This document shows, in pieces, positions 20,634 through 28,782 of a stretch of DNA of 64,000 nucleotides (position 1 is the first letter of the stretch; the number at the start of each line of letters is the position of its first letter). A program made the translations under genes and the position numbers. Source of the DNA: Aeromonas rivipollensis. GTDB taxonomy: Bacteria; Pseudomonadota; Gammaproteobacteria; Enterobacterales; Aeromonadaceae. The notes under the pieces were generated by a model that was given only the letters and a program-made list of their open reading frames with translations, searched no databases and was not told where the DNA came from. The stretch covers positions 62,001 through 126,000 of the forward strand of contig NZ_JAAILA010000031.1 in assembly GCF_010974825.1 (NCBI RefSeq), written 5' to 3'.

Positions 20634-20796
20634 GGGACTCCTGAAGATGGCGGGCTCAGACAGCCCCAAGCATACCAAGAGTGGCGGCCAGTCGTCATCC
20701 GCGCCGCCGCGCCGGTTGCAACCCATGGGCGGGCTCGCGCACAATGCGGGCCAACACGGGGCGGCAGGGCCGTTTCCATCATGTGAGGAGGATGAA

Positions 20797-21339
20797 ATGA
20801 GAGTCAGTGAACTGGCATCGCGGGGGGGCGTGAACTGGCTGATGCCCCCGGCGCGGCGCTTCTACGGGGTCATGATCTGCCTGTTGCTGGCGAGCCTGGG
20901 CACTGTGGTGGCCGCGCTCTTGCTGGGGTATCCCGAGATGGGGCTGCTGCCCTGGGTCGGTCTGGTGTTTGGCGGCATAGTGCTGGTGATGATGGTGTTG
21001 CCGCGCAACTGGCAGCGCTGGCGGTTGGCGGAGCTCGCCTGGGACGACCATCACCTCTATCTGCTCAATGGTGGCGAAGACAGGGCCCTGGCCCTGCCGA
21101 GGGCGGCATTGGTGGGCATAGAGCGGGATCGCAAGGTGGGGCACGACGGTCAGTGGCTCGACTTCAGCCTGGATCTGGGGCTGGATGGGGAGGCCCTGGC
21201 CGACGCCACCGCCTTGCTGGGGCTGACCCGGGAAGGCACCCATGAGGTGGCCCCCGGTGTCTATCGCTTTGGTTTTAAACGGGCCTGGCACAGCCGCCGC
21301 GCCCTGAGCAGCTTGTTGGCCGCGCTGCAACCAGTCTGA
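20797..21339 (+). CDS. Uncharacterised membrane protein
   Basis: A 180-residue protein with an excellent ribosome site (GAGGAGGAT). Two adjacent membrane helices (about residues 22-44 and 50-68) form a hairpin, followed by a soluble domain of about 110 residues with a WDDHHLYLLNGGEDRALALPRAAL beta-rich start. I do not recognise the family; the layout recalls small PH-like membrane proteins of the bPH type. It stands alone, divergent from mepA. Confidence 0.7.
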   Translation: MRVSELASRGGVNWLMPPARRFYGVMICLLLASLGTVVAALLLGYPEMGLLPWVGLVFGGIVLVMMVLPRNWQRWRLAELAWDDHHLYLLNGGEDRALALPRAALVGIERDRKVGHDGQWLDFSLDLGLDGEALADATALLGLTREGTHEVAPGVYRFGFKRAWHSRRALSSLLAALQPV

Positions 21340-21550
21340 CTATTTTCTCGACAATTTATCGCAAAGCTCAGATACTCCCTCTGATTCGAATTGATCTTTC
21401 CTGCTCCGATAGTCCAAGAGATCAACAACTTGGGCCTCGAGGCAGGGAGTGCCACGGTATGATGCCATGGCTGGTCCGGCAGGGGGGTTGTGCCCTTACT
21501 CCAGGTCGGTGGATGCATAGAGAAGGCACCTTGAATCGAGAGTGGATGGC

Positions 21551-21829
21551 ATGAAGATTTACGTAGGTAATCTGTCGTACCGGATGACGGCCGACGAACT
21601 GACAAATGTGTTCAGCCAATTTGGGCAGGTAGACAAGGTCGATATCATCATCGATCGCGATACCGGTCAGTCCAAGGGGTTTGGCTTCATTGAAATGCCT
21701 GTCAACGGGGATGCCGAGAAGGCCATCGCCGAGTTGCACGGCACCGAAATAGGTGGCCGGACCATCACAGTCAACCAGGCCAAACCGAAGACAGATGCAC
21801 CTCGTGGTCGCCCCCAGCGCCATCGTTGA
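21551..21829 (+). CDS. RNA-binding protein with a single RRM
   Basis: A 92-residue protein that is essentially one RNA recognition motif: RNP2 IYVGNL at residues 3-8 and RNP1 KGFGFIEM at 42-49, followed by a short basic tail ending RGRPQRHR. Such proteins in gammaproteobacteria and cyanobacteria bind single-stranded RNA, often in the cold. A GTG nine bases upstream is an alternative start. The upstream region carries a TATGAT -10 at about 21460, implying a leader of roughly 85 nt. Confidence 0.88.
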   Translation: MKIYVGNLSYRMTADELTNVFSQFGQVDKVDIIIDRDTGQSKGFGFIEMPVNGDAEKAIAELHGTEIGGRTITVNQAKPKTDAPRGRPQRHR

Positions 21830-21844
21830 ATCGTCTCGATAACG

Positions 21845-21876
21845 AAAAACGGCATGGAGCAATCCATGCCGTTTTT
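21845..21876. terminator. Bidirectional terminator between the RRM gene and the aldo-keto reductase gene
   Basis: Perfect 14-bp stem (21845-21858 with 21863-21876) with A and T tracts at the two ends, serving both convergent genes. Confidence 0.9.
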
Positions 21877-21905
21877 GTTTGCCTCGCGCTCAGTGGCCGG
21901 CGGGA

Positions 21906-22805
21906 TCAGGGCACATCGTAACCCAGGGCGGCCTTGCGGATGCGGAACCACTGCTGGCGGTTGAGCTGGATGGACTCGGCCGCCGCGGCGGCGGCGATCC
22001 GCTCCCGCTTGCCCGAGCCGATGAGCGGCAGCGGCTGGCTCGGCAGCATCATCACCCAGGCGTAGACCACCTGCTCTATGTGCTGAGCGCCCACTTCATG
22101 GCGGATCTGCTCGAGCTCGGCCCGCAGCGGGGCATAGGCGGGATCGTTGAACAGCCGTCCGCCACCGAGGCAGGACCAGGCCATGGGCTTGATGCCCAGT
22201 TGCTGGCACTGATCCAGGGCGCCATCCAGCGTCCCTTCCTGGTGCAGCGGCGAGATCTCCAGCTGGTTGGTGACTAGGGGGAAGGGCAGGCGGGATTGCA
22301 GCAGCGAGAACTGGTGGGGAGTGAAGTTGGAGACACCGGCGTGCTTGATCTTGCCCGCCTGCTTGAGACTGATGAAGGCCTCGGCCACCTCGTCGGCATT
22401 CATCAGAGGGTCAGGGCGGTGGATCAGCAGCAGATCCAGGTGATCGGTGCCGAGCTTTTGCAAGGAGGCCTCGGCGCTGGCGACGATGTGGTCCTTGCTG
22501 GTGTTGTAGTGATTGAGGGCGTGTTCCGGCTTGGCGGTGAGGGCGATGCCGCACTTGCTGACAATCTCCATCCGGCTGCGCAGGGAGGGCTCCAGACGCA
22601 GGGCCTGGCCGAAGGCCTCCTCGCACTGGTAACCGCCGTAGATGTCGGCGTGATCTATGGTGGTGACCCCGAGATCCAGGTGGTATTTCATCAGATCCAG
22701 CAGGGCGGCCGGGGAGAGTTGCCACTCCATCAGGCGCCAGTAGCCCATGATGAGGCGGGAGAAGGTGGGGCCTTGATGGTGCAGGGCAAGACGGGATACG
22801 GACAT
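21906..22805 (-). CDS. Aldo/keto reductase, YdhF-like
   Basis: NADPH-dependent oxidoreductase of the AKR superfamily, 299 residues from ATG 22805 (AGGAG upstream). The catalytic tetrad is visible: Asp in TIDHAD, Tyr in IYGGY, Lys in IVSKCG and His in LLLIHRPD. The C-terminal LIGSGKRERI is the cofactor phosphate site. Closest by eye to E. coli YdhF. Substrate unknown. Divergent from the HTH gene at 22984. Confidence 0.87.
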   Translation of the reverse strand: MSVSRLALHHQGPTFSRLIMGYWRLMEWQLSPAALLDLMKYHLDLGVTTIDHADIYGGYQCEEAFGQALRLEPSLRSRMEIVSKCGIALTAKPEHALNHYNTSKDHIVASAEASLQKLGTDHLDLLLIHRPDPLMNADEVAEAFISLKQAGKIKHAGVSNFTPHQFSLLQSRLPFPLVTNQLEISPLHQEGTLDGALDQCQQLGIKPMAWSCLGGGRLFNDPAYAPLRAELEQIRHEVGAQHIEQVVYAWVMMLPSQPLPLIGSGKRERIAAAAAAESIQLNRQQWFRIRKAALGYDVP

Positions 22806-22983
22806 GGTGACTCCTCTACGGATAAAGAGACAGACAAATAAAGGCAGAATCAATGCTGCCAGCATCTTGGTCTCTTCTGGCGGACAAGGCAATAATGCCC
22901 CCCTCGCGAATTCGAACTATGGTTCTGACCGACACAGGGGCCCGGGCGCAGAGACGGGCCAAAAAGACGATGGAGGGGTTGTG

Positions 22984-23391
22984 ATGGAAGGATTTGCCGC
23001 CAGGCTGCAGAGCCTGATCGGGGAGGGCAGCGTCAGCGCCTTCGCCCGCAAGGTGGGGCTGAGTGAGGCCCTGATCCGCAAGTATCTGAAAGGGGCCGAG
23101 CCCGGTCTTGGCAAGGCGAACCAGATCGCCATGGGGGCCAACTGCTCCCTGGAGTGGCTCGCCACCGGCTGCGGTTACCTCTATCGCCAGGCCGAGGTGG
23201 TGGACAGGGACGCGTTGGCGGCGGCGGGGGCGCTGGTGCAGGAGAAGCTCCCCGGCCAGCCGCTGCCGGACGAGCAGCATCTGGTGACCCTGCTCGCCTA
23301 TTACCAGTTCCTGCGCAGCCACAAGCAGGCGGACGGTTTTCTGGATCTGGCGCGGGCGCGGGAGTTCGGCCGTCATCTGGCAGAGGCCTGA
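22984..23391 (+). CDS. Helix-turn-helix transcriptional regulator
   Basis: A 135-residue protein with an N-terminal HTH (about residues 8-60: SVSAFARKVGLSEALIRKYL) like those of phage repressor and Ner-type proteins, and a helical C-terminal region of about 70 residues with no peptidase motif. Good ribosome site (GGAGGGG). It stands divergent from the aldo-keto reductase, which is a natural regulatory target; no other phage genes are near. Confidence 0.8.
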   Translation: MEGFAARLQSLIGEGSVSAFARKVGLSEALIRKYLKGAEPGLGKANQIAMGANCSLEWLATGCGYLYRQAEVVDRDALAAAGALVQEKLPGQPLPDEQHLVTLLAYYQFLRSHKQADGFLDLARAREFGRHLAEA

Positions 23392-23465
23392 GGCCGCCGG
23401 GGTCCCCGGCAGGCCGCCATTCTTCTGATACCCTCTAAGCAATGGACAAATCCAAGGACGCACAG

Positions 23466-24173
23466 ATGAGTTATCTGATCCTGGGCAGTGGCGGATTGGG
23501 GGGGGCTCTGGCCCACGAACTCGCCAGCCGTGGCGAAGAGTGGTTGCTGGCGGGCAGGCAGTTGCCAAAAGGGCTGGATCCCGCCTGCTATTTCCCGTTG
23601 CAGGAAGTGGACCCGCTCTCCTTCGAGGCCCTGTTCACCCTCTATGACGCCACCACACTGCCGAGGGTGGTGATCAACACCATAGGTCTGCTGCACGATC
23701 TCAATCACATGCCGGAGCGGCGGGTGGAGGAGGTGAGCCCCCAGTGGCTTGGGGAGAGCCTGCAGGCCAATGCCTGGCCCCACCTGGCCCTGGGTGCCAG
23801 CCTGAGCCGGCTCATGACCCCCGAGAGCCGGTTGTGGCTCTGCTCTCTCTCGGATCTGGCGGGCAGCCTGGGGACGGGCAACCTGGAGGCCGTCGGGCGC
23901 TACAGCTACCGGATGAGCAAGGCGGCCCTCAACATGGGGGCCAGGATCCTGGCCGCCGAGTGGGCCGAACGCTTCCCCGGCGCCGGCGTCATCACGGTTC
24001 ACCCCGGGCTCATGGATACCCCCATGCAGCAACCCTTCCGGCAGGGGCTTGACCCGGCCCTGTTGCAGGATCCCGCCCTGGTGGCGCCGCAGTTGCTGGA
24101 TCTCCTGGCCTCATTGACCCTGGCGCACTCCGGCCGCTTCGTGGACTTGTACGGCCAGCCGCTGCCCTGGTGA
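23466..24173 (+). CDS. Short-chain dehydrogenase/reductase
   Basis: SDR of 235 residues resembling the CsgA/YciK-like cell-contact group. The cofactor glycine motif is LGSGGLGGAL near the N-terminus, the internal motif INTIGLLHD replaces the usual NNAG, and the active-site YRMSK (Tyr-x3-Lys) is present. The ATG at 23466 is chosen because it starts directly at the first beta strand. Substrate unknown. Confidence 0.82.
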   Translation: MSYLILGSGGLGGALAHELASRGEEWLLAGRQLPKGLDPACYFPLQEVDPLSFEALFTLYDATTLPRVVINTIGLLHDLNHMPERRVEEVSPQWLGESLQANAWPHLALGASLSRLMTPESRLWLCSLSDLAGSLGTGNLEAVGRYSYRMSKAALNMGARILAAEWAERFPGAGVITVHPGLMDTPMQQPFRQGLDPALLQDPALVAPQLLDLLASLTLAHSGRFVDLYGQPLPW

Positions 24174-24230
24174 GCCGCCGGGTTCACATTCCCGCCCCCC
24201 ATCCCTTGCCAGCATGATGCCGGCTGGTTA

Positions 24231-24261
24231 ATGTCATGCTCCTGCATCAGGAGGATGACAT
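24231..24261 (+). promoter_or_regulatory. Palindrome enclosing the ltaE ribosome-binding site
   Basis: A 12-bp stem with one G-G mismatch (24231-24243 with 24249-24261) and a GCATC loop covers the AGGAG ribosome site (24249-24253) and the first two bases of the start codon at 24260. As RNA it would hide the site; as DNA it is also a near-perfect operator-like palindrome. Confidence 0.6.
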
Positions 24262-25276
24262 GCGCTATATCGATTTACGAAGTGATACCGTGACCCAACC
24301 CACGGAAGCCATGCGCCAGAGCATGCTGCACGCCGAGGTGGGAGATGATGTCTACGGGGAAGATCCCAGCATCAATGCGCTCGAGCACAAAGGTGCCGAA
24401 CTGCTGGGCAAAGAGGCGGCCCTGTTCGTGCCATCCGGCACCATGTCCAACCTGCTGGCGATGATGAGCCACTGCCAGCGCGGGGAAGGGGCCGTGCTGG
24501 GTTCTGCCTCCCACATCTATCGCTACGAGGCGCAGGGCTCTGCCGTGCTGGGCTCGGTGGCCCTGCAGTCTGTCTCCATGCAGGCCGACGGTACCCTGGC
24601 CCTGAGCGACGTGCGGGCCGCCATTGCCCCCGATGACGCCCACTTCGTCCAGACCCGGCTGGTGTGCCTTGAAAATACCCACAATGGCAAGGTGCTGCCG
24701 CTGCATTACCTGCGCGAGATGCGCGACTTTGTGGATGAGCACGGCTTGCTGCTGCACCTGGACGGGGCCCGTCTCTTCAATGCGGTGGTGGCGAGCGGCG
24801 AGCCGGTCGCGGCGATAGCAGCCCCCTTCGACAGCATCTCCGTCTGCCTCTCCAAGGGGCTGGGGGCGCCGGTCGGTTCCCTGCTGGTGGGCTCCCATGG
24901 CTTCATCGCGCGGGCCAGACGGCTGCGCAAGATGCTGGGGGGCGGCATGCGTCAGGGGGGGATCCTGGCCCAGGCCGCCCTGTTTGCCCTGGATCAGCAC
25001 GTCACCCGGCTGGCGGACGATCATCGCCGCGCCAGACGCCTGGCTGAGGGGTTGGCCCCCTTGCCCGGCATAGCGCTCAATATGGAAGAGGTGCAGACCA
25101 ACATGGTGTTCCTGCGCTTGACCCGGGGGGATCCCGCCACCTTGCTCGGCTTCATGAAGGAGCGTGGCATCCTCTTCTCCGGCTATGGGGAGCTGAGGCT
25201 GGTGACCCATCTGCAGATCACCGATGACGACATCGACGAGGTGATAGATGCCTTCACCGAGTTCCTGAACGGCTGA
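24260..25276 (+). CDS. ltaE: Low-specificity L-threonine aldolase
   Basis: PLP enzyme of fold type I that cleaves L-threonine and L-allo-threonine to glycine and acetaldehyde. The 338-residue protein shows the family start [11 protein letters not shown], the [11 protein letters not shown] motif near residue 137, the cofactor-binding [10 protein letters not shown], and the Schiff-base Lys199 in [11 protein letters not shown]. Length matches E. coli LtaE (333). It lies after the SDR gene but has its own structured leader and terminator, so it is probably separate. Confidence 0.95.
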   Translation: MRYIDLRSDTVTQPTEAMRQSMLHAEVGDDVYGEDPSINALEHKGAELLGKEAALFVPSGTMSNLLAMMSHCQRGEGAVLGSASHIYRYEAQGSAVLGSVALQSVSMQADGTLALSDVRAAIAPDDAHFVQTRLVCLENTHNGKVLPLHYLREMRDFVDEHGLLLHLDGARLFNAVVASGEPVAAIAAPFDSISVCLSKGLGAPVGSLLVGSHGFIARARRLRKMLGGGMRQGGILAQAALFALDQHVTRLADDHRRARRLAEGLAPLPGIALNMEEVQTNMVFLRLTRGDPATLLGFMKERGILFSGYGELRLVTHLQITDDDIDEVIDAFTEFLNG

Positions 25277-25295
25277 GCCTGATCGGCATGAAGCG

Positions 25296-25323
25296 AAGAA
25301 GGGCGCCTGATGGCGCCCTTCTT
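25296..25323. terminator. Bidirectional terminator between ltaE and the PAS gene
   Basis: Perfect 12-bp stem AAGAAGGGCGCC/GGCGCCCTTCTT with a 4-nt loop between two convergent genes. Confidence 0.85.
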
Positions 25324-25342
25324 GTGTCTCTGTGCCGAAGAA

Positions 25343-25774
25343 TCACCCCTGGCGCTGGCCCGTGATCAGCATGGCCTCGTCGGTGGCGTCGTAGATCATG
25401 ATGGCCAGATGGGTGACCTCGCCGCCAAAATCGGCCAGGGGCACCAGGGTCAGGTTCTGGTACATGTGGGGTGCCGAGCCCGTGATGGGGCGGTAGTTGG
25501 AGAAGCGCAGCAGGTAGGGGCGTTGCTCCCAGGTGCTGAAGGCGCGGTTGTTGAGCTTGAACACCATGTTCGCCTTGCGCTCCAGCCAGGCGCGGTCCAC
25601 GTCGGGGAAGAGGTCGAACAGCACCTGATCCCGCACCTCGCCGGCCAGTCGGCCGCTGTGGCTCTCCATGAAGCCGTTCCATACCTGAACCCGGTAGCCC
25701 TTGTCGAGCACGACCAGCCCCACGTCCAGGTTCTGGACTATGTTCATCAGCCAATGAAATTCCCGGATTTCCAT
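25343..25774 (-). CDS. Stand-alone PAS-domain protein
   Basis: A 143-residue protein that is one PAS domain (MNIVQNLDVGLVVLDKGYRVQVWNGFMESHSG at about residues 10-41, then LFDLFPDVDRAWLERK). There is no output domain, so it likely acts by binding a partner. ATG 25774 is preceded by GGAG at good distance. It lies 109 bp downstream of the REC-CheC gene on the same strand, and the two are probably cotranscribed parts of one signalling unit. Confidence 0.8.
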   Translation of the reverse strand: MEIREFHWLMNIVQNLDVGLVVLDKGYRVQVWNGFMESHSGRLAGEVRDQVLFDLFPDVDRAWLERKANMVFKLNNRAFSTWEQRPYLLRFSNYRPITGSAPHMYQNLTLVPLADFGGEVTHLAIMIYDATDEAMLITGQRQG

Positions 25775-25830
25775 GGTCACTCCTGGTGCCTGAGTCTGTG
25801 TTGTTGATGCTGAAGGTGCTGATTGGCAAC

Positions 25831-25925
25831 CGTTAGAGCATATGCATGAACTTGTTATTGATGCTGACGATGGGATAACACCGCTAGAGCATATGCATGA
25901 TCTTGTTGTTCATGGTGGCGATGGA
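25831..25925 (-). repeat. Imperfect direct repeat of the REC-CheC gene's 3' end
   Basis: The 44 bases at 25882-25925, covering the last codons of the REC-CheC gene, recur at 25831-25874 with 37 of 44 identical. The downstream copy still reads as an open tail, IVSINNKFMHML and stop, parallel to the real IATMNNKIMHML and stop, 51 bp apart. Confidence 0.75.
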
Positions 25926-26906
25926 GTCTTCGGTGAACAGCAGCAGCAGGTCGCACTGCACCGCATAACCCTGTACCCGGTAGTTGATCTCGATGGCCAG
26001 GGTGCGGCGCCAGCGACTCTGGTTGGTGCGAATGAGATCCCTAATGGGCCTGTGCTGACCGAGCACCACGGGATGGCCCTGGCTGAAGGGGGTGTCGAGC
26101 TGGTTGGCGTAGCCGCGCAGGAAGGCCCCGATCAAGACGTTGGCGGTATCCATCAGCAGTTCCAGCTCGGCGTTGTGATCCAGCACCCCCTGATGGTTCA
26201 TCAGGCGTGCCAGATCCTGGAAGCTGGCATCGTGAAACAGCAGGAGTGCCTCGCCGGCTATGCCGGCCCCGATGAAGCCCTGGCAGACGGCGGAGAGGGT
26301 ATCCGACTCGGCGGCGGCCGAGAGGGCCATGTGCAGCTCGGAGACCTCCAGCACGTTGACGTTGGGGATGGGCAGCAGCACGAAGGCATCCAGCAGGCGA
26401 GCCAGCAGATCGGCCCCCTGGCCCATGGCGACGTTGGCGAGCTCCTGATAAACATCCCGCAGCTCTGGGGTGAACTGGATGGTGCTCTCGAGGGGGGCGT
26501 GACCGGCGACGGCAAGGGCGGGTGCGGCGGCCGGGTGGGGAGCCGCTTGCCACAAGCCGTGGCGGCTGAGCAGGGCTAGCAGGCTCTCCGGTGAGGCCGG
26601 TTTCTTGATGAAATCGAGGGCCCCGAGGGCCATGACGCGGGCGTGGGCTTCCGGCTGGATGTCACCGGAGACCACAATCACCTTGCTGCGCAGCCCCTCG
26701 CGCTTGAGGGTCTCCAGCACGCCATAGCCGTCCATCTCCGGCATGGTCAGATCGAGAAAGATCAGGTCGCCGTGGCCCATCAGGATCTGCTCAACCCCTT
26801 CCAGGCCGTCAGCGGCCTGATGCAGGGTGACATTCCAGCCGGCAGGCAGGGCGCGCATCAACTGCTTGCGAGCGAACCCCGAGTCATCACATATCAATAC
26901 ATTCAT
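25884..26906 (-). CDS. Response regulator with CheC-like phosphatase domain
   Basis: A 340-residue protein. Residues 1-120 are a receiver domain with acidic pocket D7-D8, phospho-acceptor D52 (LIFLDLTMPEMDG) and switch lysines in FIKKP (101-102). Residues about 155-335 look like a CheC/CheX-type domain with two copies of the helix signature, ELANVAMGQGADLLARLL and ELLMDTANVLIGAFLRGY. CheC proteins dephosphorylate CheY-P, so this may be a self-contained or partner-directed phosphatase. Located between a LysR gene and the PAS gene, all on the minus strand. Confidence 0.82.
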   Translation of the reverse strand: MNVLICDDSGFARKQLMRALPAGWNVTLHQAADGLEGVEQILMGHGDLIFLDLTMPEMDGYGVLETLKREGLRSKVIVVSGDIQPEAHARVMALGALDFIKKPASPESLLALLSRHGLWQAAPHPAAAPALAVAGHAPLESTIQFTPELRDVYQELANVAMGQGADLLARLLDAFVLLPIPNVNVLEVSELHMALSAAAESDTLSAVCQGFIGAGIAGEALLLFHDASFQDLARLMNHQGVLDHNAELELLMDTANVLIGAFLRGYANQLDTPFSQGHPVVLGQHRPIRDLIRTNQSRWRRTLAIEINYRVQGYAVQCDLLLLFTEDSIATMNNKIMHML

Positions 26907-26952
26907 AGTGTTAGCCGACCTGTGCAACGAGGATTGCGCTAAGTGTGGGCGA

Positions 26953-27897
26953 TCAACCGTCAGATGCAACGGGCAGCGGCATGGCCGGCAAAAATTGATC
27001 GTCCCGCTGATGATGGCGATAGCGTGCGGAGTATTTCTCGACGAAATCGGCAAACATCTTAACACGCAACGGGGTGAACTGGGGCTGGCAATGGAGCATG
27101 TAGAAGGGGCGCTTGCCCGACTGCCAGTCCGGCAGCACGGCGACCAGCTGCTCGTCTTGCAGGAAGGGGTGCACATAATGCAGGGGGGCATTGACGATGC
27201 CAAGGTGGCGCCGGGCCGCCCGCACGGCGGCCTGAGTCTGGTTGACGTTCAGGCGTGGTGTCCGCTTGACCTGCACCGTCTGCTGGTCCCGCCCGCTCAG
27301 CTGCCAGTGCTGGTGGGGCCAGCAGTAGATGAGATCGTGCTCTTCCAGCTGCGCCGGGTGGGAGGGGATGCCCATCTTCTCCAGATAGAGAGGGGAGGCA
27401 AACAGGCCGTACTCGATGTGACCGAGGCAGAGGGCATTGGGCAGGGTCTGGGAGAGCTCGCCGTTGAAAAACACCAGATCCCTGTCCTGATCACAGAGAG
27501 GGGCGTGATCGTTGGTCTGGCTGATGTCGAACTGCACCCCGGGATAGCGCAGACCGAAGTCAGCCAGCATGTCGACCAGTATGGTATTGGAGAGGGCGAT
27601 GGGCGCGGCGAGGCGGATGAGGCCGCTGATGTCCCTCTCCTGGCCCTGGATCTCGCCGGTCGCCTGTTCGATTTCGGCCAGCGGCGTGCACAGGCGCTCG
27701 TAATAGCGCAGCCCCTCGTCGGTGAGGCGCAGCTTGCGGGTGGATCTGTGCAGCAAGGCGCACCCGAGCTGTTCTTCCAGTTGTGAAATGCGTCGACTGA
27801 TGGTGCCGGTCGGCATGCCCAGCGCGGCGGCGGCGTGGGAGAAACCGCCCTCTTGCACCACCTTGACGAACAGATAGAACTCTTCGATGTACTTCAT
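26953..27897 (-). CDS. LysR-family transcriptional regulator
   Basis: A 314-residue LTTR with the N-terminal winged HTH (FVKVVQEGGFSHAAAALGMPTGTISRRISQLEEQLG, residues about 8-42) of the DsdC/AaeR-like two-partner group in which substrates are often aromatic or unknown, and a substrate-binding domain from about residue 95. Its gene ends 46 bp before the REC-CheC start on the same strand. Target not evident. Confidence 0.88.
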   Translation of the reverse strand: MKYIEEFYLFVKVVQEGGFSHAAAALGMPTGTISRRISQLEEQLGCALLHRSTRKLRLTDEGLRYYERLCTPLAEIEQATGEIQGQERDISGLIRLAAPIALSNTILVDMLADFGLRYPGVQFDISQTNDHAPLCDQDRDLVFFNGELSQTLPNALCLGHIEYGLFASPLYLEKMGIPSHPAQLEEHDLIYCWPHQHWQLSGRDQQTVQVKRTPRLNVNQTQAAVRAARRHLGIVNAPLHYVHPFLQDEQLVAVLPDWQSGKRPFYMLHCQPQFTPLRVKMFADFVEKYSARYRHHQRDDQFLPAMPLPVASDG

Positions 27898-27974
27898 AAG
27901 CGGCTTAGGGGGTGTTTGTAACAAGCCCGTGACCTTATGAAGAGTCGCCAGGCTTGGCAAGCGCAATCCGGCGT

Positions 27975-28676
27975 TTAATTGATCTGGATTAGATTCGACT
28001 CGCGCTGGTACTGATTGAGCAAATGGACGAAGTCGGCGGGGGGCCGGTCCAGGCTGTTGTCCGGCACCAGCAGATCATAACCCAGCAGATCCCGCAGTCT
28101 GGCCATGCGGTTGCCCAGCATGGCGATCACCCCATCGTATTGCTGGCCTGAGGGGGAGCGAAAGCGGCTCTCCTCCAGCAGCCCCTCGCCCAGCAGCCCG
28201 CTGCCGCAGCCTCCGGTGAGGCAGTCGGGGCGCTCGCTGCTGATGGCCTGCAACAGCACGGCGCGCTGCTCGGTCAGCAGGCGAACGGCCAGCCTGGGTG
28301 TGATCAGCGTCAAAAAATCGTCGTAATCCTTAATCTTCAAACCTATGTAGGGCAGGGGCACCAGATCCCACCCTAAATGGATACGTGGTTGATCAATTCG
28401 CTGAATATTTCTCCATTTCAGGATCCAGCCACCGTACTTATGGTGATATTGCAGACAATCCTGACACAGGGAGAGACTAAAATGAGGCTCAGCCAGTTTC
28501 AGCGCCCCGACAAGAATTGTCATCAGACCAGTCAGCAGGAGGAAGATGACCGGCATTAGTAGTTGTTCAGGAAAGAAAAAAAGTATAAAAATCATAGCAA
28601 TGGTTATGACCATGCCCAACAATACCAGTGTGAGCCCATTTCTTCTGACCATGGGGATCACATGTAGCGTTTTCAT
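27975..28676 (-). CDS. DUF2982-family membrane protein
   Basis: A 233-residue protein with two N-terminal membrane helices (about residues 15-35 and 40-58, rich in Phe and Ile) and a soluble domain with GGWILKWRNIQRIDQPRIHL, typical of the DUF2982 family of Vibrio, Shewanella and Aeromonas. Function unknown. The coding sequence is more AT-rich than its neighbours in the first third. Divergent from the GGDEF-EAL gene. A GTG seven codons upstream is an alternative start. Confidence 0.78.
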   Translation of the reverse strand: MKTLHVIPMVRRNGLTLVLLGMVITIAMIFILFFFPEQLLMPVIFLLLTGLMTILVGALKLAEPHFSLSLCQDCLQYHHKYGGWILKWRNIQRIDQPRIHLGWDLVPLPYIGLKIKDYDDFLTLITPRLAVRLLTEQRAVLLQAISSERPDCLTGGCGSGLLGEGLLEESRFRSPSGQQYDGVIAMLGNRMARLRDLLGYDLLVPDNSLDRPPADFVHLLNQYQRESNLIQIN

Positions 28677-28782
28677 ATGATTTCGGCCCTTTTTCACCTG
28701 CCTGTTTCCAGATTATGGGTCGGAACGGATTTTGTACCAGCACGGACGCGTTTGCCAAAGACGGGTCCAGGCTGGTTCTGCC

